Positions 21,085 through 33,197 are shown, counted from the stretch's first letter. The stretch: DNA of 64,000 nt from Anthoceros angustus (GCA_010909165.1 VJWM01000253.1:1-64000); one strand, 5' to 3'. Made by a program: numbers and translations. Notes: a model not told the origin generated them from the letters alone.

Positions 21085-21356
21085 GTTGTAGAAAAAGACC
21101 ACTGTAATATTTTTATAGTAAATATTCGTAGTAAAATCAAGTAGTAAGCGTGGTTAATATATGTAGTAAAATTCTATAGTAATCTGTGATAAAATTCTAA
21201 AATAATAATCGTAGTAAAGTCTATAGTAATAATCGTAGTAAAATTCTAAAAGTAATAATACCTCGTAAAATTCTATAGTAATAAGACGTAGTAAAATTCT
21301 TTGGTAAAAAGCCCGTAGTAGAATTCTATGGTAAAAAGCTCGTTGTAAGCCATGGC
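21085..21356 (+). repeat. degenerate tandem repeat, about 25-bp unit
   Basis: Seven or eight imperfect copies of a unit resembling CGTAGTAAAATTCTATAGTA followed by a few A/T bases, at about 21129, 21163, 21199, 21235, 21264, 21287, 21316 and 21342. Units vary from 22 to 34 bp by small indels. The same core words are scattered at 2.85-3.28 kb. Confidence 0.7.
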
Positions 21357-22063
21357 GTTGCCCTTAGGAAACCAGGCATCCTACAGAAAATTTGCACACC
21401 CAAAAAATGAGGTCCTGGAACAAGAATTTTCAGACCAATCAAGAGTAACATTGAAATGATGAAAACAACAGCATCAGACTCTAACCTTAATCATGCTGAG
21501 ACTTCCTCAGCATCCTTGGCCACTTTGCGGGGAAGGTAGTGCCCAACCATCCAGACATTTTTTTTCAAAATGGCATCCATGCCTTACCGCCGCATTCGCC
21601 GGTTGGGTAACGCCTCAACCAACGAGTTCCACACGTTAATAGCGATGTCAATCCCGATTGAGTTAACTGTGGACCCAAGAAGGACTTGTGATTTTAGAAT
21701 TCATCCAAAATCCTCGTGCCTTCACCGGATTTCGTAGGCTCAGCGGCTCGATCTCATCCACGGTTGGCTCCCTCCCAAACATTCCTCGACCCTATCCGAG
21801 AAAACCACGCTGCCCCCATGGCCAAAAGCATGCGTAGGTATTGCTTCCCATATCCTTCACCCTCTTCATGGCACTTTACTTTACAACGCTGAGCTACAAC
21901 ACCATCCATCTTCTTCTCCTTCTCCTCTCTTAAAACACCTCCCAGTACTACGATTTTACACTCTTGAACATAAGCGAGTTTTCTTCTTGCCCTCGAGAAA
22001 CTTTCGTGCCTCCTTCCTCACATTGTTCGCCAATGCTTGATTAGTGCCAAAAGCGCATCACAA
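21357..22063. other. unassigned stretch before the gypsy array
   Basis: The minus strand has short plausible peptide pieces (WMVGHYLPRKVAKDAEEVS near 21490-21550; LANNVRKEARKFLEGKKK near 21970-22040) but no recognised domain. The last bases AGTGCCAAAAGCGCATCACAA resemble a disrupted gypsy primer site (CGCCAAAA before TGTGG), so this could be the gag end of a further, decayed gypsy element whose LTR is the one at 22064. I cannot decide. Confidence 0.25.
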
Positions 22064-23712
22064 TGTGGTAGGAGAATCAGGGGCACTCCCAGGTCCTCCC
22101 ACTATAGCGGCCACTTATCCCAGCCGTCGTTGGGTTTCGTCCCATGAGACTTGTGTGAAAGTTCGAGGCCTTGGTCGCAATGCTGCACACTCGGCCTTCT
22201 CAAGCAAGGCGCCCCTCTACTCTCCCTCTCACGGTGCACCACTTGCCTTGATCGCCAACCCTCGACCCCTGGCGACACAAAACAATTGCGGTCACCTCGT
22301 GAGGAGCCTACCACGGGCGCCCGGGGACCCCAGTTCACACCGATTTCGTCCCTACTTCTAAGACCAAACTTGACCTAGCGACACAACACAATTGCGGTCA
22401 CGCCTCGTGACAAGAGCCTACCACGGGCGAGACCCCAGTTCACACCGCGATTTCGTCCCTACTTCTAAGACCAAACTTCTCCACTCGGGGCGCTCTTTTA
22501 CTTGCATTTGGGATTCGTCCCTTAGGCTCTGCACTGGCCTTCCACTAACACCTACACCTCTAATCCTCTACTCATCTTCTCATCTCCTCATCCTCTTCCT
22601 CCTAGTCTAACCTCGATTCGGGCTTCTTGGTTTCGACTCGCCCTTACGGCTGCACAGGGTCGCCTCCACCGGCAAGTTCTTCCTTGGGCGGTTGCTATGA
22701 GTTTGACACAGACGGAGAACCTCGAGTCTTTCCTGTAGTCTACCCTCAAGCCGAGAGTTCTCGGGCATTTGCCACACACCCAAAGCAAAGCAATTTCACG
22801 GCAACCATTCACAAGGGAGCAACTCGTTTAGGCACTTGCGAGCAAGTCCTCCACCAACACTCACCACCGACTTCCTCTCTACCGGACTTGGCTCACGGAC
22901 ACGAAATTCCTCTGTAATGGCAAAGGACTCGATGGCGTGGGCGCAAGACATGATACTTTACTTTGTGAAATCCTCCTCCTCTTATAGGAGGCCTTCCACA
23001 TACAACCTCCCTTGGTGACCCTCTGCGGTCACCTTTTCCAATATTCTATTATTTCCTACACTTGACATTTAATGTCGGCACCTAAATCTATTATATCCTT
23101 GGTAAATTCTATTCTAGTAACTTCACCTAAGACCATCCTTGAAGGATGTCGATCTACCACCTATCCTTCCTTCCCCAAAGCTCATTTATGGTCATTGACC
23201 ATTCTTAGTCACCTTCTGGGGTGGTGACATGGTGGATTGGCTCCCTCGCCCTCCTTTTGCTCTTGCCCTTCCCGGATCTTTCGCCTTAATGTGTGGGGCA
23301 AGTACAATCTTGCCCTTCCTCCATCTCCGAGGCGGCGCCTAAAGTCTGTTATCTTCCATCGGTGCCCCTCCCGCGCACCTAGGCGCCTTCTCCATCTCCG
23401 CTGGTCGCGCCCGTTCATCGCACCCTACCGCGGTAGTCAGCGGACTACGGGGTGACTTCATGGTAGTCGGTACCTATCTCCTTCTTCCTTCCTTCCGGTG
23501 AGGTCTTGGGATCTTCCATCGTCGCGCCCCTCCGCGCACCTAGGCGCCTTCTCCATCTCCGCCTGGTCGCGCCCGTTCATCGCACCCTACGCGGTAGTCG
23601 GCGGACTACCGTGGTAGGTGACTACCATGGTAGTCCTCCTATCTCCTTCTTCCCCCCTCGGTGAGGTTTCTTGGGTAGATCTTCATTGCTCTTTGCCTTC
23701 TTGGTTTGTCCA
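22064..23712 (-). repeat. 3' LTR of element A (type 1)
   Basis: Matches 35732-37239 along its length: starts TGTGGTAGGAGAATC and ends TTTGGTTTGTCCA (plus-strand reading). It contains an internal direct duplication of about 160 bp (23351-23510 and 23511-23670), absent from the 5' LTR, and a duplicated ~100-bp unit (22275-22380 / 22381-22479) that is shared by both LTRs. A shorter boundary near 23232 (TGTCACCACC start in element sense) is an alternative. Confidence 0.7.
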
Positions 23713-24241
23713 TACCTATCATAGAGCACCTTCATCTTCTTCACCATGCGTTCTAATCCTCGGGCCTTCTTGACTCCTCCTGGTCCTCCTCCCTTATCGT
23801 GGGGGCGGGGAACTTCTCACCCTCCCCTTCCTCGTGGGGACCGTCCTTAGTCTCCTCGGTGGGGTTGTCTCCTCCGGTGGGGTTGTCTCTCCCACCACCC
23901 CAATGCTCCTCAGGGGTATACTACGGACCCCCTCCTCATCCTCCGGCCTCCAGCGACTCTGCGCCCGCGCTGCCCTACCGGGTAGTCAGCGGACTACCGG
24001 CGTGGTGTGTCTACCACGGTAGTGGCGGACTACCGTGGTGGTCACCCTACCGTGGTAGGTTGACCCCGGGAGGTGGGCTTTCCCCCCTCCTTGCTCTCTG
24101 CGCCACCTTCCACCTTCTTGTGGCGCTCCTCACCTCCACTCTCTCGATTCCTCGAGTCCATTTGATGGCCTCATCAAAATCGGAGGCCTCTGTGCACTTC
24201 TGACTCCTTCATCATCATGAGGACCCAATGTCCTCCTCTTG
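22536..24241 (-). repeat. 1.7-kb tandem duplication in element A, unit 1
   Basis: Runs from GGCCTTCCACTAACAC in the LTR through the LTR end into 530 bp of interior, ending GTCCTCCTCTTG. Repeated as unit 2. Confidence 0.78.
22981..22986 (-). promoter_or_regulatory. LTR TATA box, element A 3' LTR
   Basis: CCTATAAGAGGAGG in element sense. The same box is at 24677-24682 and, in the functional 5' LTR, at 36650-36655. Confidence 0.5.
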
Positions 24242-25772
24242 TGGCCTTCCACTAACACACCTCTAATCCTCTCATCTTCTCATCTCCTCATCCTCTTCCT
24301 CCTATTCTAACCTCGATTCGGGCTTCTTGGTTTCGACTCGCCCTTACAGCTGCACAGGGTCGCCTCCACCGGCAAGTTCTTCCTTGGGCGGTTGCTATGA
24401 GTTTGACACCGAGAACCTCGAGTCTTTCACTGTAGTCTACCCTCAAGCCGAGAGTTCTGGGCATTTGCCACACACCCAAAGCAATTTCACAACCATTCAC
24501 AAGAGCAACTCGTTTAGGCACTTGCGTGAGCAAGTCCTCCACCAAGCACTCAGACCACGCGACTTCCTCTCTGCAGACTGCGTTGGCTCACGGTACACGA
24601 AATTCCTCTGTAATGGCAAAGGACTCGATGGCGTGGGCGCAAGACATGATACTTTACTTTGTGAAATCCTCCTCCTCTTATAGGAGGCCTTCCACATACA
24701 ACCTCCCTTGGGTGACCCTCTGCGGTCACCTTTTCCAATTCTATTATTTCCTACCGACATTTAATGTCGGCACCTAAATCTATTGCATCCTTGGTAAATT
24801 CTATTCTAGTAACTTCACCTAAGACCATCCTTGAAGGATGTCGATTACACCACCTATCCTTCCTTCCCCTAGCTCATTTATGGTCATTGACCATTCTTAG
24901 TCTTATCTCTTTGGGGTGGTGACATGTCCCTTGGATTGGCTCCCTCGCCCTCCTTTTGCTCTTGCCCTTCCCGGATCTTGTCGCCTTCCTAATGTGTGGG
25001 GCAAGTACAATCTTGCCCTTCCTCCATCTCCGGGCGCCTTCTGTATCTTCCATCGCGCCCCTCCGCGCACCTAGGCGCCCCTCTCCCCCGCCCGTCGCCG
25101 TTCATCGCACCCTACCGCGGTAGTCGGCGGACTACGGGGTGACTACCATGGTAGTCGGTACCTATCTCCTTCTTCTCCTTCCTCCGCCGGTGAGGTTTCT
25201 TGGGTGATCCTTTTGCTCTTTGCCTTCTGTTTGGTTTGTCCATACCTATCATAGAGCACCTTCATCTTCTCATCTCCTCATCCTCTTCCTCCATCTCCGG
25301 GCCTTTTGCGTTGGACTCCTCTCCGGTTCCTCCCTTACTCGTGGGCGGGGAACTTCTCACCCCTCCCCTTCCTCACGGGTCGGACCGTCCTTAGTCTCCT
25401 CGGTGGGGTTGTCTCCCACCACCCCAAGCTCCTCCGGGGGTATACTCGGACCCCGGCTCCTTCATCCTCGGCCGGGCCTCCCGACTGCTCTCCGCGCCCA
25501 CGGCTGCCCTACCCGGTAGTCGGCGGACTACGGCGTGGTGTGTCTACCCACTGGCGGACTACCGTGGTGGTCACTGAGTAGGTGACCCCCGGAGGTGGGC
25601 TTTCCCCCCTCCTTGCTCTCGCCACCTTCTACCTTTGGCGCTCGGCGCTCCCTCTCGACTCCTCAGTTCCTCGGAGTCCATTTCGTGATGGCCTCATCAA
25701 AATCGGAGGCCTCTGGCTGCACTTGTTGCAGCTCCTTCATCATCATCATGAGGACCCAATGTCCTCCTCTTG
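24242..25772 (-). repeat. 1.7-kb tandem duplication in element A, unit 2
   Basis: Begins with the same GGCCTTCCACTAACAC in the middle of the LTR and follows unit 1 to GTCCTCCTCTTG. It is about 175 bp shorter because it lacks the extra 160-bp LTR duplication. The proximal LTR boundary lies at about 25242. Such a structure fits unequal exchange or a template slip in reverse transcription. Confidence 0.78.
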
Positions 25773-25879
25773 GCCAAGTAAGACTTCATTGTTGGCCTTC
25801 AGATCTATTGTGGAGGTGAGCCCCAAGCTATGATATTGCATTTGGAGATCATCAATCTCGTGGGCCACTCTCCATCTTC

Positions 25880-28195
25880 ACACCTACCTTTGTAGGCGTC
25901 CCTTGAGGTGGTCAATTCCCCACCTTGACATGGAGGTTACATTCTCCTCCCTCACTTCCTTTTGGCTGGCCAATTTTGCACGAAGGGCATAATGCCCAAA
26001 ATCTTCTTCCTCACTACCCGACGTGCATGTACCACCTTCTTGTGGCGCTCCTCCGAGACCTCCTTTGTTCCAGTCGCTATTGAGCAAGCCCTTCTCCACT
26101 TGCCAAGCATCTTCTCCCTCGCTCAATTTTGTGCTTCCAGCAGCTCGCGCTTCTCTTCCAAAGCGGGCTCTTCTCCTCTTCCATATCCGGATCTTGATGG
26201 CTTGGTAGCCATCACTGCTCTTGGCGTCCATTCTTTGGACGCTACCTTCTCCCGAGCCTCTGTTTTTCCTCTCTTGCTCTAATTGGGCAAAATGCTCCTC
26301 CTCTGGACCTCCTTTGTTCCAAGTCCTCTATTCTTGAGCAAGCCCTTCTCCACTTGCCAAGCATCTCTCGCGCTCTCTGGTCTTGGCTTTTAGCTCGCGC
26401 TTCTCTTCAAGCTCTTCTCCTTCTCTCCTCTTCATGTCCGGATCTTGATGGCTTGGGTAGCCATCACACTCTTGCGTCCATTCTTTGGACCGCTACCTTC
26501 TCCCTAGAGAGCCTCTGTTTTGCCCTTCTCTTGCTCTAATTGGGCAAAATGCTCCTCATATACTGCCTCCATGAGAATCCGTTGGGTTGTTGCTCGAATG
26601 GCTCTTTCTTGACTGCGACAACCTTCCCTCAGACCTTCTCCGTGTCATCCATGAGGTCGCTGGAGCTTCTCCTGACCTTTCCAATTTGGCTGCCTTTTCA
26701 TCGGACTCCATGGCCTCCAATTGCCATTTGGTCCTGCCTTCCTCCGGCCATGTCTTGAGATTTCACTTCCTCTTGGCATGCCCACAAGGAGGCTGGTCTC
26801 TAGCCCCTTCAAATCCACGGTGAGTGCTTCACAAGCACCCGGCAATTCTCCTAGGGGTCCTAATTCCACCTTCTCTTCTTCTTGAAATTTCCAGCTCTCA
26901 CGCCTCTCGGGCCATCGCGCGGTGGCCTTGGCCTTCACCGTCGCTCCATCCGCTCTCCCACAGCGCGGAGATGGTGGCCTTGGCCTTCCTCCGGCCATGT
27001 CTTGAGCTTCTCCTTCCCCTTCCACCGCCGTAGGCTGTTTTGCACGGCGTGGGGTGCCTACAGCGGTGGTGCTCCCCCCCGTGATGCGCCTACCTACCAT
27101 GGTGGTGGCCTACCATGGTGCCCACCCCTTGGTGTGCCTCCCTGGGTAGTCAGCCGGGTGCCTCTCTCGTAGGCACAAAGGAGATGGTGGGGACTCCCCA
27201 CTCTCGCATCACCCCTCCTGGTCCTTCTCTCATAGACCACCATTCGGCCTTCTTCGGCGCCGCTCTTCTTCCTTGCTTGCTCACAGCGGGAAAGGATTCC
27301 CACTCGGCAACTTTGTTGCCTCGAACCTTCTCCTCTTGCTTCTAGCATGCTTGTGGAGTCGACCTCCCACCGTCTTCGCAATGCAAAGGCAAAGGCCTTT
27401 CCAACCTCTGGAGATGGATGACCTCAAAGGGATGCCATGCATCTTCAAGCTCCTTGCTTGTGAGAAGTCCCTCGGTTTCCCATAAATGCACCAAATAGGT
27501 GCTAAGATAGCAGGCCTTGGCCTTCCTCATCCACGAATTTGGCTTGAGGAGCTTCTCTCGATGGTGTATGCTTCATACATGATAGTCCCCAATCCGGCTT
27601 GGCTCCCATGGAAATCTTCCACAAAAATTGGAGGAAGTTGGTCTTTGAAATAAGAGTGCGTTGGTAATTTACCAACCCCGGCACAATCTTTGCGAAGAGC
27701 CTCCACTTGACTCCTTGATGCTCTCGGTCTTCCGGCCATTCTTGGCGTGGGCCTTCACTCCTCCATCCATCATGTCAAGGAACTCTCTGCGGGATGTCGG
27801 AGGCTGTCCTCTTCCCCCATTCGACCTTTCGAGGAGAGCAATTCCAGTGCTCTCTTCCTCCGGTCTCCCGTACACCTGACGAATACTCCTCACGGTCCAG
27901 CGGGATCCGTTCTAGCATTCCTTTCCGGTAGCGCGGCGAGGGCTGCTTCCGATTGATGGAGGTTGATGTAACACTCCTCAATCAATTCCAAATTGGTGTA
28001 GGCCCATTGGCGGCCATACACCCATCCTAATTGGATGTTCTCCTCCTTCTGAAAATCAACCAAATCTGGGGTTGCTGCCAAAGCAAGTGAATTGGGCATC
28101 ACAAGTTCACCTCCCCACAGCGGTGGCCCTGCTGCTTCTTTCTTTCCTTCTCCTCGCGAGGAGAGCCCTTGCCTTTTCCTTTCGAGGCATGGCAC
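25880..28195 (-). pseudogene. additional ORF (aORF) of element A, downstream of integrase
   Basis: In element sense it begins near 28190 with a basic N-terminus (ERKRQGL..GEGKKEA), reaches MPNSLALAATPDLVDF and the motif WVYGRQWAYTNLELIEEC (28020-27960), which closely matches WVYGRHRAYVNLEMIEEC in elements B and C. Further on, LGTIMYEAYTIE (27590-27550) parallels WGMVMYDVYTHA of B/C. The second half (27000-25880) is Glu/Lys/Arg rich, with heptad-like stretches such as EEHFAQLEQE typical of coiled coil. Several stops and frame changes interrupt it. I do not recognise the family; it is neither an RNase H nor an obvious envelope protein (no membrane segment seen). Role unknown. Confidence 0.6.
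26048..26560 (-). repeat. 255-bp direct repeat inside the aORF of element A
   Basis: Two copies, about 26048-26300 and 26301-26560, share the plus-strand words GACCTCCTTTGTTCCA, CAAGCCCTTCTCCACTTGCC, CCGGATCTTGATGGCTTG and CTAATTGGGCAAAATGCTCC. In protein terms a segment of about 85 residues with HFAQLEQE is doubled, lengthening the charged helical region. Confidence 0.72.
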
Positions 28196-28659
28196 CTTCC
28201 TTCTCCTCGCTCTAGCAAATTACTTCCCAATTTTCAGCGTTGTGCTCCAAGCTTCACCAAAACCTCCTTTTCTCACTCCCGACACACACAAGCACGTTAG
28301 CCTGCTTGAGCCTCGGCTGTGCCAATTCCTCCCTTGATTTCTTCTCAGCGCCCGCGGCAGGTAGTGTGATTTTCCTCCTTCTACTCTCATTTCCTTCACC
28401 TTCTTGCTTGAGCTCCAACCCGCGCTCTCTCCGGTGCGGCTCCTTCAATGTCTCTTCCCGGTCGCTTCGGTGCCACGGCTTGGCCTCCTCTTTCTCCTTT
28501 CCGCTGTTCTCTTCGCCTTCTCGTTATGGGTGGCGGCGGCGGCAGCGCTCTTCTCCCCCTTCTTTTGCGCTCGGCGGTCTCGGTCTCTTGGGAGTGAGTT
28601 CGCCTTAGCTCGAAAGTTGGCCCCAAGCGCACTTTGCCCTTTGGATGGCGCCACGGCGC

Positions 28660-28810
28660 ACAACCCTAGATTGGTTCATCATTCCAAAATCCTAATTCTA
28701 TAATACCTATTTTCCTATCCTAATTAATCTCTTCTAATTACTCTATATATTTATTCCCTATTGGTGAGCATATATAGTGGATATCCCCTCTATTCTAATT
28801 TCCTTTTAGC
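28660..28810 (-). promoter_or_regulatory. AT-rich TATA-like block upstream of the aORF (element A)
   Basis: In element sense the block reads GAATAAATATATAGAG near 28750, within about 130 bp of unusually AT-rich sequence, some 550 bp before the aORF start. An AT-rich block is found at the same place in B (about 41530-41590) and C (about 53600-53680). It could be an internal promoter, or the AT-rich part of an intron joining pol leader to aORF. Confidence 0.4.
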
Positions 28811-28959
28811 GAGATTGTCACCTACCGTGATACGCGACTTACCAGCGATAGTCTGCTCCCTCCTACGGCGTGTGGCGACCTCGGTGATGCCGACCTACCA
28901 ACCTTTGTGCCCTTACGCGCAAATGCGTCGTTTGACCCGTTCTTTTCCTCTGGGATATC

Positions 28960-30240
28960 CTTTTGCCTTCCTAACAATATTCCCCTCTAGTTCAAGATTC
29001 TTGAATTTCTGCATGCTCCTCTTCAATCGTTCTAGCCAAAAAATCAAACTTGTTGTCTTGGCTCTTTTGGGCTGGTTGCCCAAACTTTTCGTTCACATAC
29101 TCCCCACCTCACTGTTTGCGTCCTGCAAACAACAGTACTCGGTGAGGTACTTAACCTTCCACCCATTTACTCGGTGGCTAATTCTCCCCAATACTGCGAG
29201 TTACGGATCCATTCTCGTATCTGCGACCACCTCGTAAGGTCCCATCCATCTTAGCCTAAGCTTCCTGGAAAGTCTAGGTACCGACTATCATATAGAAGAA
29301 CCAAATCCCGTCCACGATAGCCTCTTGCTTCCTCAACCTCCCATCATGCCTTTTACGAGTTCACAGAATCCGTGTTTCTTCTAAAGCATCCTCCCTCGTT
29401 CTTCTGCTCTATGAATGATTCTAGTCTAACTACAGCTATCCTCTGTCATCGTTCATCCTCCATGATTACAGGTGGGTACTTCAAATTCCACGGCATCACG
29501 GTGACATGCCATGTTAGATAATAAGGGTCTTTTGGTGGTTACCTTTTCCAGCGGTCTGTAAGCCCACATGCGAATGCAACTTAGCATCCCAATCATACAT
29601 ATGTGTCCACCTTGGTGAGGATTGTGCGAGCAACCCATTCGTCTTCTCCGTTAATCCATTCGCTTTGGGGTTGTAGGGGTGTCTTCGATGCGAATGTTGA
29701 AGTAGGTGGTTAGGGACTCAATAGAGTTGAGGAAATGTGTCCCCGTCGTGACCAACTCTAAAGGACATCCATACCGTTATGATGTTCTCGAATAAAACTT
29801 GCTCTGGGCGTCGTCCTTCCTTGTTGCTTCCACCATCTTTTGTAATCCGTAGCCACCAAAATGTCGCTTTCCATTGCGTTGGTGGTTTGATCGGTCTCTG
29901 ATCGATTCCCCACTTCTCGAGCACTTCTGTGCGGGATGTAGGTAAGAGGCCATTGTGTAAAAGCGTGGGCCAACCCTCGACACGCATCACACCTCGGGTG
30001 AACTCCACACATCCTTTTGCATCACGAAAACCCGGCATTCAAAATCTTCTTAACGGTCACTGCAATAGTGTCCACCTGCCTCTTACGCTGCAGCGCCTCC
30101 GTGTGAGTGCCTCCTTAACCGAGACAAGTCGGATCTTCGTCGGCCCAAGTTTATGCAGGACACCTTCCTTCACGTAGTGCGGCTTTATGGAGAAAGACCG
30201 CCTTCCCTTGACAACCCATCGGCATGATGCCATGCTCCGA
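28960..30240 (-). pseudogene. pol: integrase of element A (H2C2 finger, D-D-E core, GPY/F tail)
   Basis: Element-sense landmarks from high to low coordinates: CVEF...GVMRVEGWPT of the zinc-finger region (30010-29960), EKWGIDQRPIKPPTQW with the first catalytic Asp (about 29925-29880), ENIIT...VGHDGDTF (29790-29730, second Asp region, damaged), NPKANGLTEKTNG (29680-29640, catalytic Glu), then [26 protein letters not shown] (29310-29220), the GPY/F module. The enzyme would insert cDNA into chromatin. A conserved hairpin lies just after the GPY/F end. Several frameshifts. Confidence 0.8.
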
Positions 30241-31020
30241 AATTTCGTACTTCACGCTCAACAAATACCTCGGGCATGAACGCCCCTCGGTCTAATCTTC
30301 TCCTTCCGTGTGTCTCCTCCTCCTAGGACGTTCGTTAATGGCTCCGGATGGCGTGTATCCATCCTCGGCCCGGCTTCCACCATCTTTGCGTTCCTCAACG
30401 TGGTTTCGCATGTTCGCTTCATTCTCGTGTTGATTCGTCCCCTTCGGCCCCAACGTATCGGTCCATCTCGTGCTCCCATGGCGACCTCCTCGACTTGTTG
30501 CACCTCCATGGTCTTGAGGATTGCTGGATCCAACTCCCTTCGCAATTTTCTTCAAGCTTGTCATCATGAAGCTCCTTCCTCGCCCTGGCACCTCCTAGGC
30601 GTCTCCTCCTCGCGCCTCATGGCGCCTGGCCCGACCTCGCCAAGTGGGGCCTTCCGTCGCTCAAAAGCGGTGCTCTCATGTCCGTTTTTCTGCTTCCTTT
30701 TGCCAACGTGTGGCCTCACTTGCAGCCCCTGCTCACCCTTGAGGAGAATTCAGCCTCCTCCTTGCGCCCATGCTGGCCATCCTATCTCCTCGGTTCCAGT
30801 TGTCTGCTGCGGCTTTTCACTGCGCTCCTTCTTGCTCATTTGGCCCCTCTGGCAGCTTGCTGATCAATTCTTAGGCCTTCGACAACATGCTCACCTCCTT
30901 CCCTTGACTTGGGTCATGGTAACCAACTCCTCGTCGAAATCGATCATCGTGGCTTCAAGTCGCTCTCCGGTCTTGACGAGAAATGAAATCAGCGTTACGA
31001 TGTTGCTTCCACCGGTTTCT
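30241..31020 (-). pseudogene. spacer between RNase H and integrase, element A
   Basis: About 780 bp in element sense with Glu/Arg/Gly-rich, low-complexity peptide (for example MEVQQVEEVAMGARDGP and RNHVEERKDGGSRAEDG). The same charged segment sits in B (43800-44560) and C (55980-56720), where it includes EVQGEEVAMGARAGP and EEEHANGR. It is longer than the usual RH-integrase linker and probably forms a flexible or coiled-coil arm. The long plus-strand frame 30310-31083 is its antisense shadow. Confidence 0.5.
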
Positions 31021-31028
31021 CGTCATAG

Positions 31029-32200
31029 TCAAACTCTTGCAGCGATGTACCCACGGCAATCCTTCACAAATAAAGCTTGTTGACAAGATACTTCAGCAAA
31101 ATGGTCAACATGAAGCGTAACCTTGCAAGCAAGCGGATAGTCTAAACTTCTTACAAATGATACCAAGACCCTCCGCTCCGTGGTTGAGTAGTTCTTTTTG
31201 CATCTGAATTGTCTACCGCATAGAAAATCGGATGATCCGTTTCTTCTCATCTTTCGACTTAAGGCGGTCCCAATGGCATAGGCGGACACATCCGTATACA
31301 TGAAGCGGCTTCCCAATCCGGCGGTTGTAAAGTTGGCGCTCACCAAGCTGTCCTTCAAGCTGAAAAGCCTCTGCCCGCGTCGTCCATTCGAAGGTGTATC
31401 CTTTTTGGTTAATTGTGTCAACAAGGCTGCCTTCTTGGCGAAATCCTTGATGAACCTCCTGTAATACCCACTAGCCCTACAAAAGCTACTTTTGCCTTCG
31501 TTTGCAGTGCGTCCATCTTATCGCTACCTTCTCTTTATCTACCAATCCTCGTCACGAAACTCGATGTGCTAATAGAATACCCTCCGTCATGCCAAAATAA
31601 CACTTCCACGGATGAAGTTTCATGTTCGACTCAGCATTTGAAACATTGCCTCAAATGGTCTAAATGCAAGTTCCTTCTCCCAAATACACGAAATCATCGA
31701 ATACCTCCATGAACTTCCTCGGAAAATCTCGGAATATCGCGTTCACCACTGGAAAGTGGCGGGGCATTGCACAACCGAAGGGAGCTTGAATAGCGTAAGT
31801 TCCCCAATCCGTGTGAGCGTTGTCTTTGTCTGATCCTCCTCAGTGAAATTTGATTGTACCGAATATCCATCAAGCTGTACATCTCATGCCCAGCTCATGT
31901 CAACACTGTCCATGAAAGGTAAAGGGTGATGATCCTTCTTCGTTGCTTCATTGAGTTTTACGAAATCTTGACACACCGAACCTTTCCTGCGCTTCTTTGG
32001 TACAATCACGATGGGGCGACCCACTCCTTTGGTGAGCACGGATAAATCACCCGACCTCCAAGTATTGGTCGGTGATCCTTAACAACCATGGAATACTTGG
32101 GATTGACTGTATTGCTTGATCCGTCTTGCCCTCCTTCAAATCTATTCGATGTATTCCCGGTTCTTCGGTATCCTGTCATGTCGGTAATCTTGAAGGCAAA
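31029..32200 (-). pseudogene. pol: reverse transcriptase and RNase H of element A
   Basis: RT blocks in element sense: LGGRVIYP near 32060, VAPSLY/VIVPKK near 32020-31990, KLNEATKKDHHPLP near 31960-31930, MYSLMDIRYNQI (31882-31850), LCNAP near 31770, and the active site F-DDF near 31695, where one codon of the FxDD box is missing. The RNase H frame 31029-31424 reads LTKKDTP, LVSANFTT, YTDVSAYAIGTALSRK (catalytic Asp), NYSTTERRVL, and VTLHVDHFAEV. These are Ty3/gypsy motifs. RT and RNase H would make the cDNA. Small indels break the frame. Confidence 0.8.
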
Positions 32201-32639
32201 CACATCGACATATTCTCTAAGGACCCTGAAACTCTTCTTTTCTATCCTAGGTACTTAGAAATCTTGACTACCTTGCTAGGTTCTAACTCTAGGTCTTCTA
32301 CATCGGGATCTACATATGTTCCTTGCTGCCTATCTTGGTTCGGATCCCTCTTAGGAAAGTCTCGCTCATAAGCCAGCCCTTCCAAAAGGCTACTCCTTCT
32401 CTATGGGCCTCATCCTCGGACTCTTCTATGGCTTCCTCTATATAGCAGGCCAAATCACTCTTTATTTTGACCTCATGAGGACCCCGATATGCTCGATCCT
32501 TTGCAGGAGCTTACCCCGTGCTACAGGGTGTACCGTCGGTGGGTTGCGGACTCCCCTCATAAGGAGCCTTACTCCATGACACAAAAGCAATCGCGGTCCG
32601 TATCTGGACTTGAAGGTGATGCCACTCGACCAAAATCAA

Positions 32640-33110
32640 AACACACAGCGTTACCATACAACCAAGGCCTACCTATCAAAACCTTATAGCCTAGATAAAC
32701 GGCGCATCACAATGTAGGTAAGATGGAAGGTGAGTCCCCAATTCTGTGGGCACGTCCTTGGCACCCCTGGCTTTCTCCTTGCAGTCGGCCATCCGTAAAA
32801 ATACTCGGGCGGGTGAAACTCGGTGAACCCGAGTTGATGAGCCGTCTCCTCCGTCATCAAGTTGACTCGATCCGAATCTAATGGCACGTCGGGCACCAAA
32901 CACCCGCAATCTCAACCTCAATCTCGGGTGCCCCAAATCAAGAGTTCGACCACATTTACCTCCATGCGCTTTCTCCCTCCCTACGCTTGATTCGATCGCC
33001 TCCTTCACAATTTTGCGGGATCTTGGACTTCGCAAACAGCATCTCGGTGACCACAAATTCGCGGTCAAGTAATCGTCAGCCCGGAGATTTTATCGACAAG
33101 TTTCCTCCCG
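32640..33110 (-). pseudogene. retropepsin region of element A
   Basis: The best landmark is the C-terminal strand GYKVLIGRPWLYG (32695-32655), preceded by PTELG.HL.FHLTYIVM and VFLRMADCKEKA (32790-32700). The active-site DSG triad is not clearly readable. The position between gag and RT fits the aspartic protease that processes the polyprotein. Confidence 0.6.
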
Positions 33111-33197
33111 CTTGCAGCCACAGCTGGTCGACTCCGACCTTATTGGTAAAGTTCGATTCCATGATCCTCCTATCGGTGGGACCCATACGTGGATCAA

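Noticed and set aside
25880-28195. Envelope-like protein as in Athila elements
   Set aside because: The position fits, but I see no signal peptide, no membrane segment and no Cys pattern; the sequence is basic and coiled-coil-like.
30310-31083. 257-codon plus-strand frame, the longest in the window
   Set aside because: It is antisense to the charged spacer of element A, has Ser/Pro/Leu-rich shadow composition, and its B and C counterparts are not open on the same strand and frame.
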